Origin: a virus
Direction: 5' to 3' (one strand)
Virus record (IMG/VR): IMGVR_UViG_3300044673_000097
Coordinates: 1 to 64,000 of that record
Length of the DNA: 64,000 nt
A model generated the notes under the pieces. It made no database searches. It saw only the letters and a program-made list of their open reading frames with translations, and was not told where the DNA came from. This document shows positions 1-7,414 of the stretch, one piece after another (the first letter of the stretch is position 1; each line of letters begins with the position of its first letter). The position numbers and the translations under genes are program-made.

Positions 1-2
1 GG

Positions 3-56
3 GTAGGGGCGGGGGTGGCTGTCGTCAGTCCTCAACCGAGTGGGAGTGCTCCATGA
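3..56 (+). CDS. C-terminal fragment of an unidentified upstream gene
   Basis: An open frame enters from the left window edge and ends at a TGA that overlaps the ATG of the next gene in the ATGA arrangement typical of this genome. Only 17 codons are visible, rich in Gly, Val, Pro and Ser, so no function can be given. The coupling to the next gene is the only support for calling it real. Confidence 0.35.
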   Translation, partial: VGAGVAVVSPQPSGSAP

Positions 57-409
57 CATCACCCGTGCAAACGCTCGCATTGATCGCTGGCATGCTGGCG
101 GCGCTGGAGCCGCGCAGGCCGGTTGTCGTCATCGAAGACGAGCCGCCGAAACCGCCGCCGCCGAATCCACTCGACACGATCATTGTGCCAGCCGTATCAG
201 GCCCCCGACGCAACGGCCACAAGCGCAGGCCAGCGATCGTCTCGTGTTCGTGTGGCGCCGAGCTCGACCTGAGCCGATTCCGAGGGTTGTCGCCCAAGGC
301 ATTCCGACTCGCCACGGGATGGGCGCGGGTGCGGGGCGATTGGACGTGCGCGAAGTGCTTGGGCGCGGGCGTCGCGGCGGCGGGGAGTGCGAGTGGGGGT
401 GGGAGATGA
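53..409 (+). CDS. small zinc-ribbon-like phage protein
   Basis: 118 aa. After a proline-rich N-terminal third, the C-terminal half carries a CxC pair (CSCGAEL, about residue 65) and a CxxC pair (CAKCLG, about residue 99), the pattern of a treble-clef or zinc-ribbon fold. Its stop overlaps the start of the DUF5131 gene (ATGA), so the two are probably translated together. The family is not recognised; nucleic-acid or protein binding through zinc is an inference. Confidence 0.6.
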   Translation: MTSPVQTLALIAGMLAALEPRRPVVVIEDEPPKPPPPNPLDTIIVPAVSGPRRNGHKRRPAIVSCSCGAELDLSRFRGLSPKAFRLATGWARVRGDWTCAKCLGAGVAAAGSASGGGR

Positions 410-1494
410 GCGGACCATATTGGGACCAAGCATGGAACCCTGTGCGCGGATGCACGCCAATCAGCGCGGGCTGCCTGAATTGCTGGGCTCGCACGATGCA
501 CGAGCGATTCCGCAGCGAGCCGTTTTCGGACGTGCGCACGCTGCCCGATGTCCTGAGCAAGCCGCTGCGCTGGCGCAAGCCCCGCGTCGTGTTCATCGAT
601 TGCGCGGACTTGTTCCACCCCGAGGTGCCGGACGAATTCCTCTTCCGGGTATTCGACACGCTGCGAATGAACGAGAACAGGGAACAGCCTCACACGATCC
701 TGTTACTCACCAAGCGCGCCGAACGCATGCGGGACTTTGCGTCGCGGCTGATGTGGGATGGCCGCGGTGCAGGCAGCATCTACCTGAAAGAAGCTGGGCC
801 GGCGAACCTAGCGCGCATGCTGGGGCATGTTTGGTGGGGCGTCACCGCGGAGAACCAAGCCATGGCCGACCTGCGCATTCCGCTCCTGCTCGCCACGCCC
901 GCGGCGCATCGGTGGGTCAGCGTCGAGCCGATGCTGTCCGCCATCGACTTGGATCAGTACCTGTCTCGCGGGACCATCTGTGAATGCGCGGGCGGTCCAA
1001 AGTCCGAACGGTGCGACGGGGAGTGGATCCGATGCAACGCCGGCACGCGACGGCTCGACCAGGTGATCGTCGGCGGCGAATCCGGGGCCGGGGCGCGTGC
1101 GTGCGATGTCGAGTGGCTGCGGGGCATCGTGAGCCAATGCGGCGACGCGGGGACGCCGTGTTTTGTCAAGCAACTGGGTAGCGCGTCCCACGATCGTGCC
1201 CGGATGCGATGGGTCAATCCGACGTGGGACAAGTCGGGCGAATCCAAGCTCATGCTCGAAGATCGTCACGTCGCATCCGCGTGGCCCACCGGATGCTGGC
1301 ACACGTGGGATTTCGACGGGATCGGCGGCTGGAATTCGGAGTCGCCCAACCTCGAAGCTGCGAAGCACGACGCGGAATCGGCAGTCATCGGCCAAGGCTA
1401 TGCGCCGGTTCGCCACCGTTCCCGCTCCGGCGCCGACCCCACCGAATGGCCCGAGGATCTCAGGATGCGCAATCTCGCGTGGAGGGCAGCATGA
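406..1494 (+). CDS. DUF5131 (phage Gp37/Gp68-type) protein
   Basis: 362 aa from the ATG at 406, chosen because it overlaps the preceding stop and begins the conserved family motif W-D-x-x-W-N-P-V-x-G-C. The N-terminal cysteines C16, C23 and C26 (C-x6-C-x2-C) are the family hallmark and could hold a metal or Fe-S cluster. Later blocks such as VSVEPML and VIVGGESG fit a TIM-barrel-like core. The family is common in phages and mobile elements; a distant radical-SAM relationship has been suggested for such cysteine patterns, but the reaction is unknown. The gene sits in a short plus-strand operon leading into the integrase. Confidence 0.85.
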   Translation: MSGPYWDQAWNPVRGCTPISAGCLNCWARTMHERFRSEPFSDVRTLPDVLSKPLRWRKPRVVFIDCADLFHPEVPDEFLFRVFDTLRMNENREQPHTILLLTKRAERMRDFASRLMWDGRGAGSIYLKEAGPANLARMLGHVWWGVTAENQAMADLRIPLLLATPAAHRWVSVEPMLSAIDLDQYLSRGTICECAGGPKSERCDGEWIRCNAGTRRLDQVIVGGESGAGARACDVEWLRGIVSQCGDAGTPCFVKQLGSASHDRARMRWVNPTWDKSGESKLMLEDRHVASAWPTGCWHTWDFDGIGGWNSESPNLEAAKHDAESAVIGQGYAPVRHRSRSGADPTEWPEDLRMRNLAWRAA

Positions 1495-1841
1495 CCCCCG
1501 GATACAAGTGGCGCCTACTCGCCCACGGGCAGCGGCCGAACAAGATCGCCGGACCGCTCAGCATCGAATCGGGCGGGGCAACGCAATTCGACGAGCTAGT
1601 TGTCGACGACTGGCTCCACATCGAGCAGATGGACACGCGCGTTTGGTGGATGCGCGTTGGCGAGACGACGTTCGACATTCGGATCGACCGCAAGGGGCAG
1701 GCGCGCATCACCTTGACCGAAGGGCCCGTCGAAGGGCTGACGGGTGGGTGCCAGGCATGCCACGGTACCGGGGCCGTTTTGAACTACGCAGGCGCGCCGA
1801 TCGAGTGCCCGGCATGCAAGAGGGAGGGGGCGAAGGGATGA
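1491..1841 (+). CDS. hypothetical protein with C-terminal CxxCxGxG zinc motif
   Basis: 116 aa from the ATG at 1491, which overlaps the DUF5131 stop. The first 80 residues look like a compact beta-rich domain. The last 30 hold CQACHGTG and CPACK, a DnaJ-type zinc finger half. Its stop overlaps the next ATG. No named family recognised. Confidence 0.7.
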   Translation: MTPGYKWRLLAHGQRPNKIAGPLSIESGGATQFDELVVDDWLHIEQMDTRVWWMRVGETTFDIRIDRKGQARITLTEGPVEGLTGGCQACHGTGAVLNYAGAPIECPACKREGAKG

Positions 1842-2113
1842 CCGATCTCGCACGGCTCACAATCGCGGAACTGGCGGACGCCCTCCGACCATCCGAATAT
1901 TACACGCCGGAGCACAACCCGCTTGGTAGCAAGAGGGATTGGGCACGCATGTGCCGGGATGGTTTGTTCCCGTGCGCGAAGATCGGCAAGAGGTGGATTG
2001 CTCGCCGGGCAGACTTCGACCGTTGGTTCGATGCGCAGACCCAGCGACCGGAGGAAGACCCGATCGAATCGCTCGCCCGATCCGCTGGCGTGAAGGCCCG
2101 GAGATGTGCGTGA
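1838..2113 (+). CDS. excisionase-like small HTH protein
   Basis: 91 aa. The middle (about residues 25-70) reads as a winged-helix domain of the MerR/excisionase class: a helix, then CAKIGKRWIARRADFDRWF, the usual 'K-I-G-x-x-W-x-x-R-R-x-D-F' wing pattern. Size and position directly before the integrase fit a recombination directionality factor (Xis), which bends attachment-site DNA and tips the integrase toward excision. It is in the same frame as the integrase, separated by one TGA and 16 non-start codons. It could instead be a transcriptional regulator. Confidence 0.65.
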   Translation: MTDLARLTIAELADALRPSEYYTPEHNPLGSKRDWARMCRDGLFPCAKIGKRWIARRADFDRWFDAQTQRPEEDPIESLARSAGVKARRCA

Positions 2114-2161
2114 ACATCCGTTCCGCTTGCCGCGAAACTCGATTACCACTACCCCGCCGGC

Positions 2162-3286
2162 ATGCCGGTTCTACCTGACGGCGACGGCTTCAAGTCTCGC
2201 GTGGTCATGCCCGACGGATCGCGCCCGTGGGTCCACGTTGACGCGCGCACGCCAGAGGAAGCGACCGACATCTTCGACCGAATGCGCCAAGCCTCACAGG
2301 CACAGCGAGCAGCCACGAGGGTAAGGCGGCCATCCGCATCGATCACGGTTGAATCGTGGGTGCGCGATCGCTGGACACCATCCCGCCGAAGCCGCGGGCT
2401 CGTCAACGTCGACTGCGACCTTGGCCGGCTCGCGAAACACATATTCCCCGCCATCGGGCCGACGCCCATCACGCAGGTGTCAACCCCGCAGCTCGAGCGC
2501 GTCGTGGCCGAGCTCGACGACAAGGTGCGCGCCGGGACGCTCTCGTGGAAGTCGGCGACCTGCATATGGGGGCTCGTGACCAAGGCCTTCGACGATGCCG
2601 CACGAGCCAAGGACTCGACGCTGCGGGTGCGCCCGGACAACCCGGCGGCAGATGTGCGAGGGCCCGATCGCGGGGTCGCGCGCGGCAAGTCGATCCTGTA
2701 TCCGGACGAATGGCTCCAGGTGTGGAGATGCGAGGCGATCCCGATCCGGTGGCGACGAATGATCGCGGTCGCGATCTACACCGCCCTGCGCGTGTCGGAG
2801 CTGCGAGCGCTGCGATGGCCGGACGTGGACCTGCATCGCGGGCTGATCCACGTGCACGCGCAGCAACGACGGACAAGCGGGGACGCGCGACGACTCAAGT
2901 CCGGCGCCGTCGCGCACCATGTCGAGATCGAGCGGTCGCTGTTGCCCGTTCTCCGGCAGCTCCACAAGCAACGCGCCGACGACCGCGTGATCCCACTGCC
3001 ACCGCTGCATGCGCTATCGTCGCGCCTGCGCAAGTACCTATGGCTCGCCGGCGTGCGCCGGGAGGAACTCCACGTCCCCGCCAAAGACGCCGCTCGAAAG
3101 CCGTTCTCGTGGCACGATCTGCGGGGGACTGGCCTCACATGGTGGGCCGCACGCGGAGATCCGCCCGCGGCTCTGATGCAGCGCGCGGGGCACGTGGTCA
3201 TGAGCACGACGATGGGTTACGTGCAGCTCGCCGAGGCGGTGGGGCGTGGGATCAAGCGCCCGTTTCCTGCCCTGACCAAGCCCTGA
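2162..3286 (+). CDS. int: tyrosine site-specific recombinase (phage integrase)
   Basis: 374 aa. An N-terminal arm- and core-binding region (to about 165) precedes a catalytic domain with all expected residues: R210 (ALRVSELRALRW), K246, H318 and R321 (WHDLRGTG), H344 (RAGHV) and the nucleophile Y353 (MGYVQ). It would integrate and excise the phage at a host tRNA gene through a covalent 3'-phosphotyrosine intermediate. The ATG at 2162 has no strong ribosome binding site. The gene ends next to a tRNA-3'-end-like core flanked by CCTGACCA repeats, the standard int-attP layout. Confidence 0.95.
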   Translation: MPVLPDGDGFKSRVVMPDGSRPWVHVDARTPEEATDIFDRMRQASQAQRAATRVRRPSASITVESWVRDRWTPSRRSRGLVNVDCDLGRLAKHIFPAIGPTPITQVSTPQLERVVAELDDKVRAGTLSWKSATCIWGLVTKAFDDAARAKDSTLRVRPDNPAADVRGPDRGVARGKSILYPDEWLQVWRCEAIPIRWRRMIAVAIYTALRVSELRALRWPDVDLHRGLIHVHAQQRRTSGDARRLKSGAVAHHVEIERSLLPVLRQLHKQRADDRVIPLPPLHALSSRLRKYLWLAGVRREELHVPAKDAARKPFSWHDLRGTGLTWWAARGDPPAALMQRAGHVVMSTTMGYVQLAEAVGRGIKRPFPALTKP

Positions 3287-3405
3287 CCAGCCTGACCAGA
3301 ACATCGAAATCACCGAGACATTTTGCGTCCCCAACGAGATTTGAACTCGTTTCGATATCGCGGAATATGCCTGTTTTTTGGCTGCGTTTCGGTTTCTTGG
3401 TCAGG
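3271..3405. other. probable attP: tRNA-3'-end-like core with integrase arm-type repeats
   Basis: On the minus strand 3321-3351 reads as the 3' end of a tRNA gene: a perfect 5-bp T-stem (ACGAG/CTCGT) around loop TTCAAAT, then TGGGGAC as an acceptor 3' strand, but no encoded CCA. Outside this core the octamer CCTGACCA occurs at 3271, 3282 and 3291, and its inverse TGGTCAGG at 3398-3405. Direct repeats on one side and an inverted copy on the other match arm-type binding sites of lambda-like integrases. The int reading frame overlaps the left arm. Confidence 0.8.
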
Positions 3406-3449
3406 GATGGCGACCGATGGCGACGACGTGATAGCGTTGGGGCCATCCC

Positions 3450-3863
3450 ATGCCCTCCCTGATCACCCTCGACCACTACACGATCACGACAGGCCACCTG
3501 CGCGAGTCGCCGCGCGCCGAGGTGACGATCCCGCTCGACATGCTGGCCGACCAGCTCACCACGGGCGTGCACCCGATGCCGAACTTCGAAGGCTACTCGG
3601 TGCGCTCGACGGTCGCCGGAACCATGCTTGCCGCGACCGTGTTCTATGGCCCGGCGCCGCTTGTGACGGCTCTGTGCGTCGTCGACGCGGCGGGATTGGC
3701 CGAAGCCCTCAGGCTCACAGGCGCGAGGCCTCCGAGGCGACTGGAGGCCCCGGCGTGCCTGGTGACGGTGCACCCGACGATCATGGCGGCGCCCGACGCG
3801 CAGTCGTGGATCGGGGATTGGGAGCGTTGCCTTGCGTGGGCGTGGGTGGAGAAGATGGGCTAG
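3450..3863 (+). CDS. hypothetical protein
   Basis: 137 aa, first plus-strand gene right of attP. It reads as a soluble alpha/beta protein without motifs I recognise. The C-terminal stretch (SWIGDWERCLAWAWVEKMG) is tryptophan-rich. It is tail-to-tail with the GIY-YIG-like gene. The codon pattern matches the rest of the phage, which is the main support for it. Confidence 0.55.
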   Translation: MPSLITLDHYTITTGHLRESPRAEVTIPLDMLADQLTTGVHPMPNFEGYSVRSTVAGTMLAATVFYGPAPLVTALCVVDAAGLAEALRLTGARPPRRLEAPACLVTVHPTIMAAPDAQSWIGDWERCLAWAWVEKMG

Positions 3864-3878
3864 GCCGCCTGGTCATTC

Positions 3879-4331
3879 TCAGAAGTCGGCGATGGGCCGC
3901 AAGGGTAGCGGCAGCGGATTCGGGTCGGCGCGCATCATGTCGCGCCCACGGATCGAACTCATCCGCCGAAAGTGGAACTGCTCAGCCGCGCGCCCTTCCA
4001 GTACCCTACGGGCGCATGACGAAAGGTACTCCCAACTGTAGCGCCGAGGGTCCCCTTCCCTGCCATGCTTTGGGATTTCGAGCGACTCCAGAGCGCGCCC
4101 GAAAGTGATGAGTCGCTGCGACGGATAAAACCACTCCCGATCTATCCACAGGTAGCTGAACATCTCCTGGATCATCTCCTCTTGCCTCACGTGGACAACG
4201 CGAGGATCCACCCCCAGCACTTCCAGGTCTTCCCCGCGTTCGGCGCAGATCTGCTCAATCCTGCGCTCGACCACGGTGGAGAACCCAATCTTGACCATCC
4301 CGGTCATTGACGAGCGAATCACGTAGAGCAT
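3879..4331 (-). CDS. GIY-YIG-like (MUG113/T5orf172-type) protein
   Basis: 150 aa. It begins MLYVIRSSMTGMVKIGFST, the degenerate 'Y-V-I...G..KIG.S' core of the MUG113/T5orf172 branch of GIY-YIG nucleases, and continues with an arginine-rich helix and an E-x3-H/Q-like region near W62 (DREWFYPS). These proteins are common in phages and mobile DNA, either as homing-type nucleases or as domains of uncertain activity. The C-terminal third is unrelated and basic. Activity cannot be judged from sequence. Confidence 0.7.
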   Translation of the reverse strand: MLYVIRSSMTGMVKIGFSTVVERRIEQICAERGEDLEVLGVDPRVVHVRQEEMIQEMFSYLWIDREWFYPSQRLITFGRALESLEIPKHGREGDPRRYSWEYLSSCARRVLEGRAAEQFHFRRMSSIRGRDMMRADPNPLPLPLRPIADF

Positions 4332-4349
4332 GTCGCCTCGTGCGCCGAA

Positions 4350-4374
4350 GCCCCGCCTTGTTTCAGAGCGGGGC
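4350..4374 (-). terminator. weak hairpin terminator candidate
   Basis: A perfect 7-bp stem (GCCCCGC/GCGGGGC) with an 11-nt loop lies just downstream of the minus-strand gene ending at 4392. No clear U-tract follows, so termination is uncertain. Confidence 0.4.
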
Positions 4375-4391
4375 CGGTCGGCTTGTCGTGC

Positions 4392-4844
4392 TCAGTCGCA
4401 CCACTCGCAGTTGCGCTTCCAAGCCGCGTCGGCGTCGAAGTCCCAGTTGCGCCAGTTGAACTCATGCAGCTCGAGACGATGCACCCGGCCGCCGTGGTCT
4501 TCGACGATGGTCACGGTCTTCGCGGTGATGCTCGTGATCGTGCCCATGTAGGTCATGTTGTAGCCACCGTAAGACGCCGTGTCGCCGAGGATGAAGGTGC
4601 GCGAGTAAGTAACGGGCCCGCCGACGCGATTGCCGTAGACGCCGTGCAGCGTGATCGACTTGCCGGGAACGATCGTCGCGTGCTGCCCGACGGCGGCATC
4701 GCGCTCGATGATCCGCCCGAAGCGCTTGTAAGGCTTCGCGGGGATGTCGCGGATCTCGATGATCTTGGCAGCGCGCGGGGCGGCGGGCATCGAAACGCCG
4801 TTGTCGTTCGCGGTGTCGGTGGTGGTGGTGTCGATGAGCATCAT
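4392..4844 (-). CDS. hypothetical protein divergent from the regulatory promoter
   Basis: 150 aa from a double-ATG start at 4844, preceded by AAGGTG at good spacing. The N-terminal 25 residues are Thr-rich and probably unstructured. The remainder looks like a small beta-barrel domain (SITLHGVYGN, GTITSITAKTVTIVEDHGGR) of the kind that measures or binds basic ligands. It is transcribed away from the operator and promoter at 4864-4904. No HTH is seen, so it is not an obvious repressor. Confidence 0.65.
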   Translation of the reverse strand: MMLIDTTTTDTANDNGVSMPAAPRAAKIIEIRDIPAKPYKRFGRIIERDAAVGQHATIVPGKSITLHGVYGNRVGGPVTYSRTFILGDTASYGGYNMTYMGTITSITAKTVTIVEDHGGRVHRLELHEFNWRNWDFDADAAWKRNCEWCD

Positions 4845-4863
4845 GACCGAATCACCTTGCAGA

Positions 4864-4887
4864 GAACGTGCCACGCTTGACATGTTC
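4864..4887. promoter_or_regulatory. operator copy A (24-bp imperfect palindrome)
   Basis: Arms GAACGTGCCA and TGACATGTTC with a 4-bp centre (CGCT). The right arm covers the -35 box of the rightward promoter, so a bound dimer would block it. Three further copies with the same 10-4-10 geometry lie within 550 bp. Confidence 0.7.
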
Positions 4888-4904
4888 CGTGGCGCATCTA
4901 TTAT
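4877..4904 (+). promoter_or_regulatory. near-consensus sigma70 promoter, rightward
   Basis: TTGACA at 4877-4882 and TATTAT at 4899-4904 with a 16-bp spacer. It points to the Fis-type HTH gene at 4946, giving a leader of about 35 nt with an AAAGGTG ribosome binding site at 4933. The overlap with operator A suggests repression. Confidence 0.7.
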
Positions 4905-4945
4905 GGCAGGAAGCTCCCGGCACGGGACGCGCAAAGGTGCCAGAC

Positions 4946-5185
4946 ATGCCCGCTCCAAAGTCCCCATTGGGCAGCGCCATTCGCGCGTGCCTCGAATCGA
5001 AAGACCATGTTTTTCGCGCGGTTGCGATCGAGCGAATCCGCAGCTCCCTTCGTCATCATGGGGGCAACCGGAAGGCCGTGGCCGAAGAGCTCGGGGTCGG
5101 ACTTCGCACTCTTCTGCGACTGCTTCACGATGAATCCGTGAGGAAGGAACTGGGCCTTCCACCCCCGAGGCCGGGGAGGGCATGA
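4946..5185 (+). CDS. Fis-type helix-turn-helix protein
   Basis: 79 aa from the ATG at 4946 (AAAGGTG six bases upstream). The region HHGGNRKAVAEELGVGLRTL (about 40-60) is a classic Fis/NtrC C-terminal HTH: 'G-N-x-x-x-A-A-x-x-L-G-V-x-x-R-T-L'. As a stand-alone protein without an AAA+ domain it could bind DNA as a dimer. It follows a promoter overlapped by operator A and is followed by operators B-D, so it is the best candidate in the window for a regulator acting at these sites, though sequence does not show which protein binds them. Confidence 0.75.
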   Translation: MPAPKSPLGSAIRACLESKDHVFRAVAIERIRSSLRHHGGNRKAVAEELGVGLRTLLRLLHDESVRKELGLPPPRPGRA

Positions 5186-5213
5186 TCCAAATGTCATGGG
5201 TGGACCACTGCTC

Positions 5214-5237
5214 GCAAGTGCCACGCGTGGCACGTGT
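5214..5237. promoter_or_regulatory. operator copy B
   Basis: Arms GCAAGTGCCA and TGGCACGTGT around CGCG. The inner 16 bp (GTGCCACGCGTGGCAC) are perfectly palindromic, the best copy of the set. Confidence 0.7.
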
Positions 5238-5334
5238 TTTTCGACGAAGCGAGCCAGTGTTCCGGCGTTCTTGGCTGTTCAGTATGACACCGGGCGCTTG
5301 CAGAATCTCCGAGGAAACTGCGGGTCGGCCTGTT

Positions 5335-5358
5335 CAGCGTGTCACGCCTGTCATGCCA
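5335..5358. promoter_or_regulatory. operator copy C
   Basis: Arms CAGCGTGTCA and TGTCATGCCA around CGCC, same 10-4-10 geometry as copies A, B and D, more diverged. Confidence 0.6.
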
Positions 5359-5403
5359 CGGCGGGTTCACGATGGGTGGCTCAACGGGTTTATGCGGGTT
5401 TGC

Positions 5404-5427
5404 GAACGTGTCACCCGTGGCACGTTG
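5404..5427. promoter_or_regulatory. operator copy D
   Basis: Arms GAACGTGTCA and TGGCACGTTG around CCCG. It ends 18 bp before the ATG of the 65-aa gene at 5446, so binding would affect its transcription or early elongation. A weak promoter (TTCACG, 17 bp, TTTATG at 5389) lies just upstream. Confidence 0.65.
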
Positions 5428-5445
5428 CCTGCATCATCGGCTGGC

Positions 5446-5643
5446 ATGAACACGACGACGACCAACACCGCGACCGACCTCGTGACCTTCTTCGCCTCCA
5501 AGATCGCCCAGTGCGAAAGCATCATGGACGACCACCGCGCCGCCGGAGAGCTTGGCAAGATGCTCGAGGCGTCCGGGGAACTGGACTACTACCAGCGCCG
5601 CATGAACGAGGCGCTTGCCGCCACGGTGGCGCTCGCCGCCTGA
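5446..5643 (+). CDS. small hypothetical protein under operator control
   Basis: 65 aa. After a Thr/Asn-rich start it is predicted to be two helices (LVTFFASKIAQCESIMDD and ELDYYQRRMNEALAATVALA), acidic overall. The ATG lies just after operator D, which argues that this is an operator-controlled gene. Function unknown; small early phage regulators or inhibitors look like this. The ribosome binding site is weak. Confidence 0.55.
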   Translation: MNTTTTNTATDLVTFFASKIAQCESIMDDHRAAGELGKMLEASGELDYYQRRMNEALAATVALAA

Positions 5644-5713
5644 CCCCACCCCAACCAGCTCCGGCCCGGTAGCCCTCGCGGTTCCGGGCCTGAAGGCGTA
5701 GGAGGAACCCAAC

Positions 5714-6115
5714 ATGACGACCCAGAACCCGACCGACACCGAGATCGCCACGTATCAGGACCGTCTCGCCCGCGAGGGCGACCATGCCGGGGTGGAGCTG
5801 TGCGAGATCGCGCTCCAGTGCGGCGAGCACACCACCGCGTCGGCTCTCGACGCATCCCGCGCCCGTGACCGGCTCTGGCAGATGATGCAGGATGATGCCG
5901 AGCCCTCGCAGCCTCACGACGCCTCGACGATTTGGGTCACGTGCTTCGGAAACGACACGGTCGAGGAAGTGTTGCGGGAAGCCAAGCGCCAGAGCGTGAC
6001 GCCGCAGGACTACGCGCGGGACGCCGTCCGCCAAGCCGTCGAGCAGGGCGCCGACCTCGGCGGCATCGACGCGTACAAGTCGCTTTGCAAGTCGCTCGGG
6101 ATCGATTGCTGCTGA
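5714..6115 (+). CDS. hypothetical early protein
   Basis: 133 aa from the ATG at 5714 with a strong GGAGG at 5701-5705. It is acidic and mostly helical, with a central short beta segment (STIWVTCFGNDTVEEVL). It ends with a CC pair and is directly followed by a rho-independent terminator, so it is probably the last gene of the operator-controlled transcript. No family recognised. Confidence 0.65.
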   Translation: MTTQNPTDTEIATYQDRLAREGDHAGVELCEIALQCGEHTTASALDASRARDRLWQMMQDDAEPSQPHDASTIWVTCFGNDTVEEVLREAKRQSVTPQDYARDAVRQAVEQGADLGGIDAYKSLCKSLGIDCC

Positions 6116-6128
6116 CCCTCACCCTCTC

Positions 6129-6168
6129 AGCCCCGCCCGAACCCAGGTAACGCTGGGGCGGGCTTTTT
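6129..6168 (+). terminator. rho-independent terminator
   Basis: GC-rich stem (AGCCCCGCCC with GGGGCGGGCT, one bulged base), 16-nt loop and a run of five T at 6164-6168, placed 14 bp after the stop of the gene at 5714. Confidence 0.85.
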
Positions 6169-6328
6169 GGGCAGATGCAGCGTTCCGCGGTTGCGACAAT
6201 CTACAGCGGTACCGGTCGCCGGGGAATCGTGGCGGTAGGGATGGCCCCCGAAGGCAGGCCGTACCGAGGCCGGGGAATCGGGCCTGCTCTCGGGGCTGTG
6301 AAAGGCAACGGGGGCGCCAGAGGGAATC

Positions 6329-6580
6329 ATGAGCGACCCAATCACCGCCGCGTCGTTGCTCGCACGAGCCCGCTACGTCGTCACGTCGATGACGCTCGAA
6401 GCGTACGCCGAGACGCTGCCCTTCGACACCGTCGCCCGCGTGAGGTTCGACGGATGGCAGGTCACCGAGGTGCGCCGGTACGCCGACTCGACGCAGGCCT
6501 GGCGCGACAAGCGCGAGGGGGAAAGCGTCGTGCATCGACGGCGCCCGTGGAAGGGCGTGCAATTCGAGGCTACCCCATGA
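6329..6580 (+). CDS. small hypothetical protein
   Basis: 83 aa starting after GAGGG. N-terminal helical, C-terminal half beta-rich and basic (ending RRRPWKGVQFEATP). Its stop overlaps the start of the DUF4942 gene (ATGA), which suggests a functional pair. Not recognised. Confidence 0.6.
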   Translation: MSDPITAASLLARARYVVTSMTLEAYAETLPFDTVARVRFDGWQVTEVRRYADSTQAWRDKREGESVVHRRRPWKGVQFEATP

Positions 6581-7362
6581 CCGACACCACCCTCGCCCGT
6601 CGCAGCACCGTCCGAGAACTCGTCGCCGCGTTCCAGGTTGCAGAACAGACCGTGCGGCGCTGCTTTTCGCAACTGGCCGAAGCAGAGCGAGAGGTCAACC
6701 TCGCGTTCACTGCGTCGAACAGGAGCGAGATCAGCATCGACGCGAACGAGCACTGGGGCAGCCGGTGGGACGACGCCGACGCGACCATCGAGAAGATGCA
6801 GCGTCAGGCGTGGCGCGTGATCGTCGATCGGCTCGAGCTGCGGCGGGCGATGTCGATTGCGCGCTACGACGAGCTGGTGCGCACGCTCGACCACGAGAAG
6901 CTCCCACCCATCACCGAGGAGAACGTGAGCGCGTTCGTCGACAGGTTCGCCCAAGACTTGCCCGCCATGATCAGCGAGGCCGTGCGCGAGGTCTTCGAAT
7001 GGCTTCGACCTCGCAACAGCAAGCTCAAGACCAACAGCGAATACGAGGTCCCGGCGAAGGTCATCTTGCCGAGCATGGTCGAGATGACGTTCGGCCGCTG
7101 GCACGTCAACCACTACCGGCAGCAGAACCTCGTCGCGCTCGAAAACGTCTTCAATTCGTTGGCGGGCAATGGGCAAGTGGCGAAGGCGTACCAGTCGCAG
7201 CTCCAGACCGCGATCGAGGCGTCGAGCGGTGAGGGGGAGACGGAGCTGTTTCGCTTCAAGGCATGCGCGAACCGCAACCTCCACCTGTGGTTCAAGCGCG
7301 GCGACCTGCTCGCGCGATTCAACCGGATCGCGGGCGGGAAGCGATTGCGACCGGCGGCGTAG
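6577..7362 (+). CDS. DUF4942 domain protein
   Basis: 261 aa from the ATG at 6577, overlapping the preceding stop. It matches the stand-alone DUF4942 type: an N-terminal helical section (RRSTVRELVAAFQVAEQTVRR), a central 'W-x-x-I-x-x-R-L-E-L-R-x-x-M-S' helix, and a C-terminal beta part ending in 'F-K-x-x-x-N-x-N-L-H-L-x-F' (FKACANRNLHLWFKRGDLL). In other phages and plasmids this domain is often fused or adjacent to DNA methyltransferases. No methyltransferase is seen here. Biochemical role unknown. Confidence 0.8.
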   Translation: MTDTTLARRSTVRELVAAFQVAEQTVRRCFSQLAEAEREVNLAFTASNRSEISIDANEHWGSRWDDADATIEKMQRQAWRVIVDRLELRRAMSIARYDELVRTLDHEKLPPITEENVSAFVDRFAQDLPAMISEAVREVFEWLRPRNSKLKTNSEYEVPAKVILPSMVEMTFGRWHVNHYRQQNLVALENVFNSLAGNGQVAKAYQSQLQTAIEASSGEGETELFRFKACANRNLHLWFKRGDLLARFNRIAGGKRLRPAA

Positions 7363-7414
7363 GCGTCAACCGTCGCGTTGACATCCTGCGTTCGGCGTCA
7401 ACAGAGGAGACACC

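Noticed and set aside
2106-2324. Alternative plus-strand gene between the excisionase-like gene and the integrase
   Set aside because: It overlaps the integrase start in another frame, is Arg/Thr/Ser-rich and lacks conserved features.
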